A DNA stretch of 64,000 nucleotides from Prevotellaceae bacterium (GCA_015256945.1 JABZLB010000011.1:13158-77157); one strand, 5' to 3'. Numbered from the stretch's first letter, positions 34,124-44,693 are shown. Notes: generated by a model not told the origin, from the sequence alone. Made by a program: numbers and translations.

Positions 34124-36919
34124 ATGAGCCTAAAATATATTTTTATTGTATTATTTTCCTGTTTTTCACTGCATTGCAGTGGCCAGAAATATGTTAATGT
34201 AAGCGGTATCGTAACAGATGCTGCTGATAAGTCTGCCTTGGGCATGGCTACTATTTTATTCCAAGGGAAGCATCCTAAAAATGTACTGACTAATGCTGAT
34301 GGACATTTCTCGATTGATGTAGTTGTTGGTGAGAGCTATGTAATTAAGGTTAGTTACGTGGGCTATGAGCCATACAGACGCACGGAGACATTTTATAAGA
34401 GTACAACTTTGAGCATTGCTTTAAAGGCTAACTTGCATCTCAGCGAAGTCACGATCACGGCCAAAGAGGCACAGGGAGTCGTCACAAAATCAATTATAGG
34501 GCGTGACGCAATGAACCAATTACAACCAAATAGTTTAGCCGACCTTATGGAATTATTACCTGGAGGCTATTCAAAGGACCCGAATATGGGAGTAGCTAAT
34601 ACGATAAGTCTGCGTGAAACTGGCAATATGACTTCGAGTGGAAGCTTATCTCGTAACAATGCCTTTGCCATATCCTCACTCGGTACACAGTTTATAGTAG
34701 ATGGTACACCTGTCAATACTGATGCTAATCTTCAATTTTCTCCACTTTCAGATACGCAAAATGTCATCTCTGGCAGTGGAAAAGAGAATTATCGTAACAT
34801 TACGAATAAAGGGGTAGATATGCGTACAATAGGCACTGATGATATAGAACGGGTGGAAGTAATACGGGGAATACCTTCAGTAGAATATGGTAACTTAACC
34901 AGTGGTATAGTGAATATTAAAAAGATACGTCGTAAGATGCCATTGTCTGATCGCTTTAAAGCTGATGGGTATAGTAAGTTATTTTCATTAGGGAAAGGTT
35001 TATCGCTTGATAAAAATGATGCACAAATCCTTAATTTAGACTTGGGATACCTTGACTCAAAAGTTGATCCCACGAACAATCTTGAAAACTATAAGCGTTT
35101 AAATGCTTCGTTACGATATACTTTTGAAAAAAGAGAGGCAAGTAAAATTGAGTGGAAATGGGAGTCTGCATTTGATTATTCAGGCTCTTTCGACAATAGT
35201 AAGTCTGACCCTGACCTTAACTATGGTCGTATCGATGAATACCGTTCTAACTACAATCGTTTGGTTTTCACGAATAGTTGTTTTTTTAAACGTAAGTGTG
35301 GATTGTTTCGAGAAGTAGAGATCAACACTTCTTTGTCGCAACAATTTGACCGCCTACACGAAAAACGTCTTGTTGCTCCACAGCGCTATGGTATTGTACC
35401 TACGGGATGGGAAGAAGGTGAACATGATGCTGCTGCAGTTTATACTGAATATGTTGCCGATTATTTGTGCGATGGTAAACCTTTTAATGTCTGGCTTAAA
35501 GCTAAGGGGATTTTTAGCTTAGATGTAGGGAAGGTAAGAAAATTACTGAAGTTAGGTCTTAACTGGGACTATTCAAAGAACTATGGTGAAGGACAGGTTT
35601 ATGACATGAATCATCCGCTAAACGTCAATGGTTGGTCTGCCAGACCACGGCGTTATAAGGATATTCCCGGACTACAAAACCTGTCAGTTTTTGGTGAAGA
35701 TAATTTTATTGTGAAGATTGGTGGTAGTGTATTGGAAGGGATGGTAGGCATACGCTTGAATACTATACCCGGACTTGACAAGCACTTTGATATGTGTGGC
35801 AAGGTGTATACTGACCCACGCGTCAATATTAACTGGCGGTTACCTTATTTTGTAATGGGAGATAGTCCACTGCGTATGGGCCTTGCTTCGGGGTGGGGAT
35901 TGACAACAAAGCATCCAACACTTAACTATCTTTATCCCGATAATTATTATAGTGATTTTGTCGAGCTGGCTTATTACGATCTCAAAAGCCCCGAACGTGA
36001 CAGTCGTTTTGTAGTGATGAGCTACCGCAAAGACCCTACAAATTATTCTATTAAACCCGCTCGTAACAGGAAATGGGAGATAAGGGTAGACGTTGATTGG
36101 AAAGATAACTCGCTTACAGTGGACTATTTCCATGAACAAATGACATCAGGCTTTCGATATTCTCGTATCTATGGTGATTATTTTTATAAGAAATATGATG
36201 CTTCACAGATGTCTGGAGGTGTAGACTGGCACATACTACCCTTTGAAAGTCGCCATGTGCTCGATGTCTGTCAACAAGTTTCTAATGGCAGTAAAATGAT
36301 AAAGCAGGGCATTGAATTGCAATTCACTTCTGCCCGAATCCGTATATTGCGTACCCGTATTAATATCAGTGGAGCGTGGTTTCACACAACTTATACTAAC
36401 AGTCAACCAATGTTTGATCCTGTAAATACAGTGATAGACAATTGTCCTGTAAGCGAATTATACGTGGGTCTTTATAATTGGAACGATGGCCAGGTGAATG
36501 ATAGGTTCAATACTAATTTCACATTTGACACTCAAATTCCCGAATGGGGACTTATATTTACAACGTCAGCACAGTGTATGTGGCTTATCAAGACTAAGCG
36601 ACAAGAAAAGAACGGTTATCCAATAGCTTATGTTTCAGCAGCTGATAAACAAATACACTCATATACATCAGAAAGCGAACAAGATATTTTCCTGAAGCAG
36701 CTGGTCCAGGTTTATAGGGACGACATGTTTCGGCCATTTGTAGTTCCTATGTCGATGATTGTTAATCTGAAGGCAACCAAGCGTATAGGACGTTACATGA
36801 AACTGTCATTCTTCGCCAACAAGATATTAGATTATTTACCCGATTATAAGTCTAACGACAAGGTAATACGTCGCAATGCTTCACCCTATTTCGGAGTAGA
36901 AGCCAATCTTACCATATAA
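34124..36919 (+). CDS. TonB-dependent receptor
   Basis: A 931-residue outer-membrane receptor. After the signal peptide (about 1-20) comes a carboxypeptidase-like regulatory domain (about 24-105: VSGIVTDAADKSALGMATI, LTNADGHFSID, VSYVGYEPYRR). The plug follows (about 115-270), with FIVDGTPVNTDA and the closing IERVEVIRGIPSVEYGNLTS block. The remaining 660 residues form the barrel. It takes up a substrate using TonB energy. It heads an operon with a DUF4876 lipoprotein, a DUF6850 barrel, a T9SS-type propeller and an M16 peptidase, so an iron-containing protein or peptide is a plausible ligand (inference). Confidence 0.93.
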   Translation: MSLKYIFIVLFSCFSLHCSGQKYVNVSGIVTDAADKSALGMATILFQGKHPKNVLTNADGHFSIDVVVGESYVIKVSYVGYEPYRRTETFYKSTTLSIALKANLHLSEVTITAKEAQGVVTKSIIGRDAMNQLQPNSLADLMELLPGGYSKDPNMGVANTISLRETGNMTSSGSLSRNNAFAISSLGTQFIVDGTPVNTDANLQFSPLSDTQNVISGSGKENYRNITNKGVDMRTIGTDDIERVEVIRGIPSVEYGNLTSGIVNIKKIRRKMPLSDRFKADGYSKLFSLGKGLSLDKNDAQILNLDLGYLDSKVDPTNNLENYKRLNASLRYTFEKREASKIEWKWESAFDYSGSFDNSKSDPDLNYGRIDEYRSNYNRLVFTNSCFFKRKCGLFREVEINTSLSQQFDRLHEKRLVAPQRYGIVPTGWEEGEHDAAAVYTEYVADYLCDGKPFNVWLKAKGIFSLDVGKVRKLLKLGLNWDYSKNYGEGQVYDMNHPLNVNGWSARPRRYKDIPGLQNLSVFGEDNFIVKIGGSVLEGMVGIRLNTIPGLDKHFDMCGKVYTDPRVNINWRLPYFVMGDSPLRMGLASGWGLTTKHPTLNYLYPDNYYSDFVELAYYDLKSPERDSRFVVMSYRKDPTNYSIKPARNRKWEIRVDVDWKDNSLTVDYFHEQMTSGFRYSRIYGDYFYKKYDASQMSGGVDWHILPFESRHVLDVCQQVSNGSKMIKQGIELQFTSARIRILRTRINISGAWFHTTYTNSQPMFDPVNTVIDNCPVSELYVGLYNWNDGQVNDRFNTNFTFDTQIPEWGLIFTTSAQCMWLIKTKRQEKNGYPIAYVSAADKQIHSYTSESEQDIFLKQLVQVYRDDMFRPFVVPMSMIVNLKATKRIGRYMKLSFFANKILDYLPDYKSNDKVIRRNASPYFGVEANLTI

Positions 36920-36952
36920 TACTATCATTTATTTATTCATGAAAAAAGCAGC

Positions 36953-38257
36953 ATGAAGCCGAAAACCATTATATATAGTTTAGCATTGACAATACTTGCA
37001 CTAATGGCATCGTGTAGCAACGATGATGTCCTTGCCGAGGTAAACCCCAGGCTTATAATAGACTACCCGTCGAAAGTGAAAAACCTAAAAGTTGTTTCGG
37101 AAAAGATTCTATTCATTAATCTTACGTCAGGAGAGAAAACAAACTTAACCCAATCTGACAATATTCGTTTGGTTGAGGGACTTTATGATTGTGTGTATTC
37201 AGCTGATGTAACGTTTAAAAATGGTGAAGGCAGCGGGGCTGTTATATCGAAAGGAACACTCATTGGCAAGGCTGAAAACATCAGTATTACAAAGAATGGT
37301 GAAAAACTCAAAATAGAAACTTTTCTCTCTGCAGCAAACGAAGACTTCATCATAGAGGAGGTTTTCTTCTCTGGTACGCTGCGCGCATCAGGTTCACAAT
37401 ATTATGGTGATGGTTATATTAAGATATTTAATAATACGGATCATGTACTTTATGCAGACGGACTGGCCTTTTGTGAGTCGAAGTTTAAATCGGTACAATA
37501 TTATGAATATTCTCCCGACATCCGTAAAGATACATTTACAGTATGGTCTATTTATGTAATTCCAGGTAGGGGTACTGACCATCCTGTTATGCCTGGACAA
37601 TCGCTCCTTATCTGCGATACGGGTATCGATCATCGTGTTGCCAACCCAAACTCATTCGATTTAAGCAAGGCCGACTTTGAATGGTACGACGTTTCCACAT
37701 CGCCATCCCATCTGGATATAGATAGTCCTACGGTTCCCAATCTGGATAAATGGTATTGCTACACATTGAGTTTCTATGTTCTTCACAATCGCGGATTTAC
37801 ATCTTTTGCCCTTGCCCGTATCCCAAAGAATATCAATAAAGAACAATATCTCAAAGATTTTCTGTACACCTATTATTATACAATGTATCTTCCGCAGGGA
37901 ACTTTTCCTATGAAACAAACAGGTTATAAGATTCCTAATACATGGATTGTGGACGGAGTGAATTGCAGTGTTCAAAGTAGTCGATTGTGGAATATCCTTC
38001 CACCCTCAGTCGATGCTGGATGGACACACGTTGGATATACTGATCATGACAAGGCTCGTTATTTCCGAAGCATTCGCCGTAAGTTACAATTTATAGACAG
38101 AAATGGGGTTATTCATCTGCAAGATACTAATAATTCTACTGACGATTTCAACACAGAGTGTATTCCTTCGCTGATAGAAGAGCAAGGCACAGCTATCAGC
38201 TCTGATGGAACAAAGGCGTCAACACTTACCTATGATGGTGTGATACCGAAGAAATAA
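36953..38257 (+). CDS. DUF4876 domain lipoprotein
   Basis: A 434-residue lipoprotein with lipobox LMASC (Cys21). An N-terminal strand-rich domain (about 30-125) is followed by the DUF4876 part: EEVFFSGTLRASGSQYYGDG, YIKIFNNTDHVLYADGLAF and the later MPGQSLLICDTGIDH. This second part resembles lamin-tail-like domains. In Bacteroidetes it occurs with a TonB receptor and a DUF6850 protein, as here. It probably sits on the outer face as a ligand-binding partner of the receptor. Confidence 0.88.
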   Translation: MKPKTIIYSLALTILALMASCSNDDVLAEVNPRLIIDYPSKVKNLKVVSEKILFINLTSGEKTNLTQSDNIRLVEGLYDCVYSADVTFKNGEGSGAVISKGTLIGKAENISITKNGEKLKIETFLSAANEDFIIEEVFFSGTLRASGSQYYGDGYIKIFNNTDHVLYADGLAFCESKFKSVQYYEYSPDIRKDTFTVWSIYVIPGRGTDHPVMPGQSLLICDTGIDHRVANPNSFDLSKADFEWYDVSTSPSHLDIDSPTVPNLDKWYCYTLSFYVLHNRGFTSFALARIPKNINKEQYLKDFLYTYYYTMYLPQGTFPMKQTGYKIPNTWIVDGVNCSVQSSRLWNILPPSVDAGWTHVGYTDHDKARYFRSIRRKLQFIDRNGVIHLQDTNNSTDDFNTECIPSLIEEQGTAISSDGTKASTLTYDGVIPKK

Positions 38258-38276
38258 ACGTATAAAAACAAAAAAA

Positions 38277-39812
38277 GTGAATAGAAAGGCAGTTCACTCT
38301 CTGATTATATTTCTGTTTATTGCTTTCACCCGGGTGGCTGCAGTAAAGGCTTCTGATGATGTAATTGAAAGACAGAAAGAGCACCGGAACGATACCTATT
38401 CGTGGTTTTCACAGGTATATGGTAATCCTGCGATGCAGTGGAATCGTTATCAGTATTCGCTAAACCGGTTGGCGGTAACCTATACTAACAGCTGTTCTAC
38501 CCTTCCCAAACGGCTGGAAGACGGCGATAACATGACAGTTGCAGGAGGGTATGCTGATGCGTTTTTGCGTAAAAAGAAAACGTCTCTATGGGGAACAGCA
38601 TACTATACCAAAGGGAAATATTATCATATACGTTACAATGAGACTACTGATTTTGATGTTCTTTATCCCTATGTTATGGCTGATACCGTTGGCGGAGGGG
38701 TTTCACATCGAGAGGTTTACAATTTCAAAGGAGGATTTGCCCATCGTAAAGATAAATGGAACTTGGGGGTAGAAGGGTGCTATACGGCGCGTTTGGAGTA
38801 TCGTACCGTTGATCCCCGTCCTAAAAATCTTACATCATGTTTACAGCTGAAGGCAGGAACAAGTTGGTCCGGGCTCTTTAACGAAACCTATGAAGGGGGG
38901 CTGTCAGCAGGCGTTAAACGATATAAGCAAACAAATATGCTTGAGTTTTACAATGAAACATCGCAGCCAACAGTTTGGCATCTTACAGGGTTAGGTATGG
39001 ATTACTACCGATTCAGGGGGGCTTATGCCTCTACTTATTATAAAGGATTAGGGTGGGATGCCTCAATAGAGCTACGTCCTGTGGCTCTTCGAAATGGTAT
39101 ATACAGCTCGTTAAATTACAGTTCCATGTTCATTGAGAAGATTATCTCCGACCTTAATGAGCTGCCCCTCACAAAATTAAAGTTATATCATCTGGGTTTT
39201 GAATCAGGGTATTTACACAAAGCTCCAATAAATACATGGGCTATAAATCTCACGGGGGAATACAACATACGGCAAGGTATTGAAAATATTTTTGGTTCGG
39301 CACAGGATAATGTCTTTCCACAGATAGCTTCAGGGCAGCAATATTCGGACAGGCAATGGCATCTCTGGGGTACATTATTATGGCAATATCACCCTTCGAA
39401 CATTGCCTTGTACAATCTGTCAATAAGCCAACACTATCAACATCAGCGTGAAACCTATTTTAAGCCCATACGGGAGATCTCCTCTATGGCCCATATTTCA
39501 GCTATTTCACTAAAGGGAATGTGGCAGTTAAAACGACTACTTCTGCAAACCTCCGCTCTTTTTGATTACGCGTGGGATAGCCGTTGCAGCATGATGCTTG
39601 AAGGAAGTGTTCATGAGAGCATGATGATTCCGGTGTATCATCGTTGTGCTTTCAACGGCAACAAACGCTATAATGCAAGCTTGCAGGCTGAAGCCGATTA
39701 TGCGATGAATCGTCATTATAGTTTGTTTATTGCAGCCAAATGGGACTATGCTCATTATATGAAAACGGAACACAGCCACCTTTTCAGTGTCTCATTGGGT
39801 ATTGAGTTCTAA
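38277..39812 (+). CDS. DUF6850 outer-membrane beta-barrel protein
   Basis: A 511-residue exported protein that starts at a GTG 19 bases after the DUF4876 stop. A signal peptide covers about residues 1-25. From residue 55 on it is a run of amphipathic strands (YADAFLRKKKTSLWGTAYYT, FKGGFAHRKDKWNLGVEGCY) ending in FSVSLGIEF with a terminal Phe. This fits a barrel of the DUF6850 type. Whether it is a second channel or a receptor accessory is unknown. Confidence 0.85.
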   Translation: MNRKAVHSLIIFLFIAFTRVAAVKASDDVIERQKEHRNDTYSWFSQVYGNPAMQWNRYQYSLNRLAVTYTNSCSTLPKRLEDGDNMTVAGGYADAFLRKKKTSLWGTAYYTKGKYYHIRYNETTDFDVLYPYVMADTVGGGVSHREVYNFKGGFAHRKDKWNLGVEGCYTARLEYRTVDPRPKNLTSCLQLKAGTSWSGLFNETYEGGLSAGVKRYKQTNMLEFYNETSQPTVWHLTGLGMDYYRFRGAYASTYYKGLGWDASIELRPVALRNGIYSSLNYSSMFIEKIISDLNELPLTKLKLYHLGFESGYLHKAPINTWAINLTGEYNIRQGIENIFGSAQDNVFPQIASGQQYSDRQWHLWGTLLWQYHPSNIALYNLSISQHYQHQRETYFKPIREISSMAHISAISLKGMWQLKRLLLQTSALFDYAWDSRCSMMLEGSVHESMMIPVYHRCAFNGNKRYNASLQAEADYAMNRHYSLFIAAKWDYAHYMKTEHSHLFSVSLGIEF

Positions 39813-39854
39813 TTTTAAATTCAATCATATATTCACATTAAAAACCTAACGATT

Positions 39855-41636
39855 ATGAAAAAGAAATTACTTCTTTCATTTGTGATGATTACTATTGCAG
39901 CTGTTGTTTATGCTGCCGACTTTAATCATCAGTGGCACCACATCATTTACGGCAAAACCAAGTCGGGTAACGTTCCTGTCTCCGTTATTAAAACAACCGA
40001 TGGCAACTATGTAGCCTTTAATGCCTTTGGTTCTAATACTTTGACGGGTGTCAATGTTTATTTCGATAAACAACCACTTAAAGATGCTGCGGGAAATGAT
40101 ATTGCAGGATGTCCATATGATGGCCCTACGGAGAACTCGGTTAATGACAATCTTCTGATTCAGAAAATGAACCCGGAGACAGGCGTTGTGCTTTGGACGG
40201 TATATTCGGATAAAGGTACTTTGTATAACAATAAATCAATTTATCCGACAGATGACGGCGGTTTGGTTTTTGTTGGCGATGTACGTAATCTTGCCAATAA
40301 AACAGAAACAACACTCTTTCGAATAGTAGGCTCTGACGGTCAGAAGAAGGAAGTAACCTATACACCAGCGGGAAATAGTCATACTGCTGTTGAGGGTGTT
40401 ATGGCTAAAGTTGATAAAGATGGCAAAATAGAATGGGCAAAGCTGGTCGCTACTACTGCCCATCCTACTGTTAAAGGGAAAACTTATGGTGGATATGCTA
40501 TCTATTATAAGGGGCTGGCTGTTGACAGCAAGGGCAATATCTATGTGTGTGGCAACTATATGTCGTCAGTAACATTTGAAAAGCGTGATGGTACGAAAGA
40601 GACATATACGGCTAAAAATACCGACGCATGGGACGGAAGCGTACAAACTTCGGCTGGTGACCCTTTTATTGCCAAGCTTGATAAGGACGGCTTTCTGCTC
40701 AAATTTATGACCGAAGACGACAGTAGCGTGAAGTTTGCCACTTTTGACAACATGGTTATTAAGCATGATGTGCTTTACGTAAGCGGGCGTTTGCAAGGCA
40801 ATGGTAATGCAACAATTAAATTCGGCAACACTACCTTACAGCCCAATGAGTGCCATAACCTTATCTATGCTTCTGTAAAGACCGACGATTTAAGCCTTAA
40901 TTATATGAAGATGCTTGTGGCAGGGAAATTCGATGGCAAGAATTATGCTGTACAAAACATGAATCTTCAATGTTATAATGGCAGTCTTTATATGACCGGA
41001 CTGATTACGGGAAGCCTGTCCGACGATGGCAGTACAACACCTTTTATCGCTACAACTACCAGGATGCGCGAAGCAATGATTGTGAAAGCCGATGCACAGA
41101 GTGGTAAAAGACTAGCTGCGGGTATAGACGGAAAGTCGATAACTTCAGCCTATGCCGTAGTTGAAACAAACAATCCCAATACAGTTTGGGTATACGGATA
41201 TGATTTGTTTTCGAAGGCCCGACTAAACAAGTATACGCTCAGTGAAGGTAAATTGGTAAAAGAAAATGATGAAATAGTTATAGTTGGTGCCAATATGGGC
41301 ATGCTTGGCACACCCCTTATTGATGGCAATGCTTTCGTGTCAACAGCAAGACCACGCGGTAGTTCCGGCACTATTCTGGGCGTAACCGACGCGTCGACCG
41401 ATTTCTATGGTTGGGGAATTGTGCTCACGAAGCATACCTGCGACGATATTCTGGCCGATAAAGACGTACCAACAGGCATTCAGAATGTGAACGTGTTGAA
41501 GAACAAGGCAAGCCATTTTGATGTCTTTACACTTGCAGGTGTATGTGTGAAGAGAGCTAAATCAATGGACGAAGCTGTTAATGGTCTTCCTTCAGGACTT
41601 TATATTATTGGTGGCAAAAAGGTGGCTATTAAATAG
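39855..41636 (+). CDS. Secreted beta-propeller with T9SS-type C-terminal domain
   Basis: A 593-residue protein with signal peptide ending VYA|ADF. The body repeats short WD/PQQ-like strand units (DDGGLVFVGDV, DSKGNIYVCGNY, HDVLYVSGRL, NGSLYMTGLI), as in a propeller. The last 45 residues, FDVFTLAGVCVKRAKS then LPSGLYIIGGKKVAIK, match the type IX secretion sorting domain, so it is probably exported through T9SS or left on the surface. It is the fourth gene of the receptor operon. A substrate-binding or display role is inferred. Confidence 0.85.
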   Translation: MKKKLLLSFVMITIAAVVYAADFNHQWHHIIYGKTKSGNVPVSVIKTTDGNYVAFNAFGSNTLTGVNVYFDKQPLKDAAGNDIAGCPYDGPTENSVNDNLLIQKMNPETGVVLWTVYSDKGTLYNNKSIYPTDDGGLVFVGDVRNLANKTETTLFRIVGSDGQKKEVTYTPAGNSHTAVEGVMAKVDKDGKIEWAKLVATTAHPTVKGKTYGGYAIYYKGLAVDSKGNIYVCGNYMSSVTFEKRDGTKETYTAKNTDAWDGSVQTSAGDPFIAKLDKDGFLLKFMTEDDSSVKFATFDNMVIKHDVLYVSGRLQGNGNATIKFGNTTLQPNECHNLIYASVKTDDLSLNYMKMLVAGKFDGKNYAVQNMNLQCYNGSLYMTGLITGSLSDDGSTTPFIATTTRMREAMIVKADAQSGKRLAAGIDGKSITSAYAVVETNNPNTVWVYGYDLFSKARLNKYTLSEGKLVKENDEIVIVGANMGMLGTPLIDGNAFVSTARPRGSSGTILGVTDASTDFYGWGIVLTKHTCDDILADKDVPTGIQNVNVLKNKASHFDVFTLAGVCVKRAKSMDEAVNGLPSGLYIIGGKKVAIK

Positions 41637-41691
41637 CTTTCTGAAGAAAATTTGATGTCTTTATTTTTAAAGACTGAAAGAAATACTCTGT

Positions 41692-44520
41692 ATGAAGAAC
41701 AACTTTTTATGGTTATTGTTTTTAATTTTGTCGCCATTTTCAGTTTCTGCACAGGTGCTTAAGCAAGACACTACATTTTTAACAGGAAGACTTAAAAACG
41801 GACTGACCTATTATATCCGCCACAATGATAAAGAGCCTGGCCTTGCCGACTTTTACATTGCCAAGCGTGTAGGGTCGGTTCTTGAGGAGCCACGACAACG
41901 CGGACTGGCGCATTTCCTTGAGCATATGGCTTTTAACGGAACTACAAACTTTCGAGGAGATAGTAAGTCACCGGGTATAGTGTCATGGTGTGAAAGCGTT
42001 GGCGTAAAGTTTGGAGCCAATCTTAATGCCTATACAAGTGTTGATCAAACGGTGTATAACATTGCATCTGTGCCCATAAAACGTCAGGAAGTACTCGACT
42101 CGGCACTGCTTATTCTGCACGACTGGTGTCATGGTCTGCTGCTCACTGACAAGGAAATTGACAAGGAACGTGGCGTAATACACGAGGAATGGCGTACGCG
42201 TCGTGCCGGAAAAGCAACACAGCGTATGATGGAACGTGTGCTTCCCATGGTTTATCGAGGTACAAAATATGAAGACTGCCTGCCTATCGGGTCGATGGAT
42301 ATTGTTGATCATTTCCCTTATCATGACCTGCGCGACTACTACAATAAATGGTATCGTCCCGATTTAGATGCCATAATCATTGTAGGTGATATACGTCCTG
42401 CCGAGGTTGAGGCTAAAATAAAGCAACTGTTTGGTACCATTCCCCAGCCTGAACATGCCGCAGAACGTGTATACTATCCTGTGGCAGATAATGACCGGAT
42501 AATTGTAGCGACCGACCGTGACAGTGAGCAACCCATCATGTTGGCAACCCTTTTTATGAAGCATAACGCTGTATCTGATGGAGAAAAAAATACGATAGGC
42601 TATTTGCGTAACAGCTATATCGAGTCGCTTATTGTCTCAATGCTCAATAGCCGTCTGCAAGAATTGCAACACCAAACTGTACCTCCTGTGCTCTCGGCTA
42701 CGGCGCATTCAGGTTCCTTTCTGGTTTCAAAGACAAAGGATGCCTTTTGGTTATCGTTTGGTTGCAGGCAGGAAAATGTGAAAGGTTCTTTCGATGCAGT
42801 GATTGCAGAAAGCGAGCGAGCGCGGCGCTACGGGTTCATGAAGAGCGAACTTCAACGGGCGCAGGAAAGGCAGATGAGGATGGCTGAGAGCCAGTATACA
42901 GAGCGTAACGATCAGCGAAACCGGTATTTTGTAAACAAGGCACTTCAAAATTTCCTGTCGAATGAGCCTGTGGTTACTGAGGCTTACCGCCGTGAACTAA
43001 TCAGGAATTTCAGCGAAACCATATCCTTGGAAGAGGTAAATAAAGCCGTTAAAAGCCTTATTTCGGATCAGAATCAGGTGCTTGTGGTTTATGCTCCTGA
43101 CAAGCCTGAGTTTGAAATACCGTCGAATAAGGTGCTCGAACAGTATGTACTTGATGCGCAGGCAAAGGCTTATAAGCCATACACAGAGCCACAATTGAGC
43201 CAGAAACTCCTCGACAGACTTCCTCCTTCAGGGCGTATTGTTAGTGAGCATACAGGCTTACACGGTACAAAAGTTTTGAAATTGAGCAACGGCGTCACCG
43301 TTTATGTTAAGCAAACCCGCTTTAGTAAAGATCGCGTAAGCATGCGTTTCTGGGGCGAAGGCGGCACATCGTGCTATCCTGACGGCGATGCTCCCAACTT
43401 CCCGTTTATTGCAACCGCTATTACTGACGGTGGTGTGGGCAAGTTTGATAAAAGTGCACTGCGAAAGATGCTTGCGTCGAAGATAGTTCATGTAGCCCCT
43501 TCTGTTAGCGAAGATACACAGGAACTGTCGGGGAAATCGTCGGTAAGAGACCTGAAAACAATGCTCGAGCTTACCTGTTTATACTTTACTGAGCCGCGTA
43601 AAGACAGTATAGCCTTTAATGGTGCAATGGACAGGATGTATTCTTTCCTTACAAACCGTGAGGCAAACCCCAAGGTAAGCTACAACGATTCGCTTGTTTC
43701 AATACTCTATGGTAACCATCTGCGCATGCAACCCACAAGGCGAGAGACTCTAAAACAGGTTTCCTATAACCGCGTGTGGCAAATATATAAAGAACTTTTT
43801 GCCGATGCTTCCCGGTTCAAAATGCTGCTGGTGGGTAACATTAACATCGATTCGCTGCGCCCGTTGCTATGCCGTTATATTGCTTCGCTGCCGTCGGGCA
43901 AGAACAATACGGCAGCGATTACAACTACAAACAGCAGGAAATATCCCAACCCTGACGTGCGTAATGCGAATGAGTTGCACCTGTTTAAGAAAAAGATGAA
44001 TACGCCTTCGGCGTTGGTTAATATTTTCTACACCTTTGAAGAACCCTATACTGCCAAAAGCGATATTACGCTTGATGTATTGCAACGCGTGCTGCAAATG
44101 GCCTATACAGATAGTGTTCGTGAAGAGAAAGGGGGCACATACGGTGTAAGTGTAAGCTATAATCTTGAGAAAGACAAGCGTCCTGCGGCAATGTTACGCA
44201 TTACTTTCCGCACCGATCCTGCTAAGTATGATGCCATAATACCTGTTGTTTACCGGCAGATTAAGCACATTGCCGACTACGGACCTAACCCTGAAAGCAT
44301 GGAAAAGGTAAAGAAATACTTGCTTAAGAACTATGGGCAGAATATCATAGACAACGGTTATTGGGATTATGTTATTTACCATCAGCTGCAAGATGGTGTT
44401 GATTTTCATACGGGTTACAAAAAGATGGTAGAAAACATAACAGGCCGCGAGGTGCAGCAAATGGCAGGGAATATTCTCAATAGCCATCGTCGTATAGAGG
44501 TAACTATGCTGAGTGAGTAG
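41692..44520 (+). CDS. M16 family zinc metallopeptidase, exported
   Basis: A 942-residue insulinase/pitrilysin-type peptidase with a signal peptide ending VSA|QVL. The inverted zinc motif HFLEH lies at 74-78, and Glu155 in LTDKEIDKERGVIHEEW is the likely third ligand. Length and four-domain layout match PqqL and FusC, periplasmic M16 enzymes that degrade imported proteins or peptides. The second half (about 500-942) has the inactive M16 repeat. It closes the TonB-receptor operon, so it may process what the receptor imports. Confidence 0.93.
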   Translation: MKNNFLWLLFLILSPFSVSAQVLKQDTTFLTGRLKNGLTYYIRHNDKEPGLADFYIAKRVGSVLEEPRQRGLAHFLEHMAFNGTTNFRGDSKSPGIVSWCESVGVKFGANLNAYTSVDQTVYNIASVPIKRQEVLDSALLILHDWCHGLLLTDKEIDKERGVIHEEWRTRRAGKATQRMMERVLPMVYRGTKYEDCLPIGSMDIVDHFPYHDLRDYYNKWYRPDLDAIIIVGDIRPAEVEAKIKQLFGTIPQPEHAAERVYYPVADNDRIIVATDRDSEQPIMLATLFMKHNAVSDGEKNTIGYLRNSYIESLIVSMLNSRLQELQHQTVPPVLSATAHSGSFLVSKTKDAFWLSFGCRQENVKGSFDAVIAESERARRYGFMKSELQRAQERQMRMAESQYTERNDQRNRYFVNKALQNFLSNEPVVTEAYRRELIRNFSETISLEEVNKAVKSLISDQNQVLVVYAPDKPEFEIPSNKVLEQYVLDAQAKAYKPYTEPQLSQKLLDRLPPSGRIVSEHTGLHGTKVLKLSNGVTVYVKQTRFSKDRVSMRFWGEGGTSCYPDGDAPNFPFIATAITDGGVGKFDKSALRKMLASKIVHVAPSVSEDTQELSGKSSVRDLKTMLELTCLYFTEPRKDSIAFNGAMDRMYSFLTNREANPKVSYNDSLVSILYGNHLRMQPTRRETLKQVSYNRVWQIYKELFADASRFKMLLVGNINIDSLRPLLCRYIASLPSGKNNTAAITTTNSRKYPNPDVRNANELHLFKKKMNTPSALVNIFYTFEEPYTAKSDITLDVLQRVLQMAYTDSVREEKGGTYGVSVSYNLEKDKRPAAMLRITFRTDPAKYDAIIPVVYRQIKHIADYGPNPESMEKVKKYLLKNYGQNIIDNGYWDYVIYHQLQDGVDFHTGYKKMVENITGREVQQMAGNILNSHRRIEVTMLSE

Positions 44521-44645
44521 CCCGAAGGTACCGTTACAGATGTATCGTTACGGCCAGTAAGCTAATACGATTAGCCTGTGAAAGGAAGAAATTCGTCAGG
44601 CTTCTGACAATCACTTTATGGAAGAATGGCAGATGCTGTCTAAAT

Positions 44646-44693
44646 AACAAGGCTGGAATATGGTGTTAAGCTGTATTTCAGCCTTGTTTTTTG
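44646..44693 (+). terminator. Terminator of the receptor/M16 operon
   Basis: A 15-bp stem with one wobble (44646-44660 with 44674-44688) is followed by a T-rich tail (TTTTTTGTT from 44687). It marks the end of the five-gene operon, 125 bases past the M16 stop. Confidence 0.8.
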
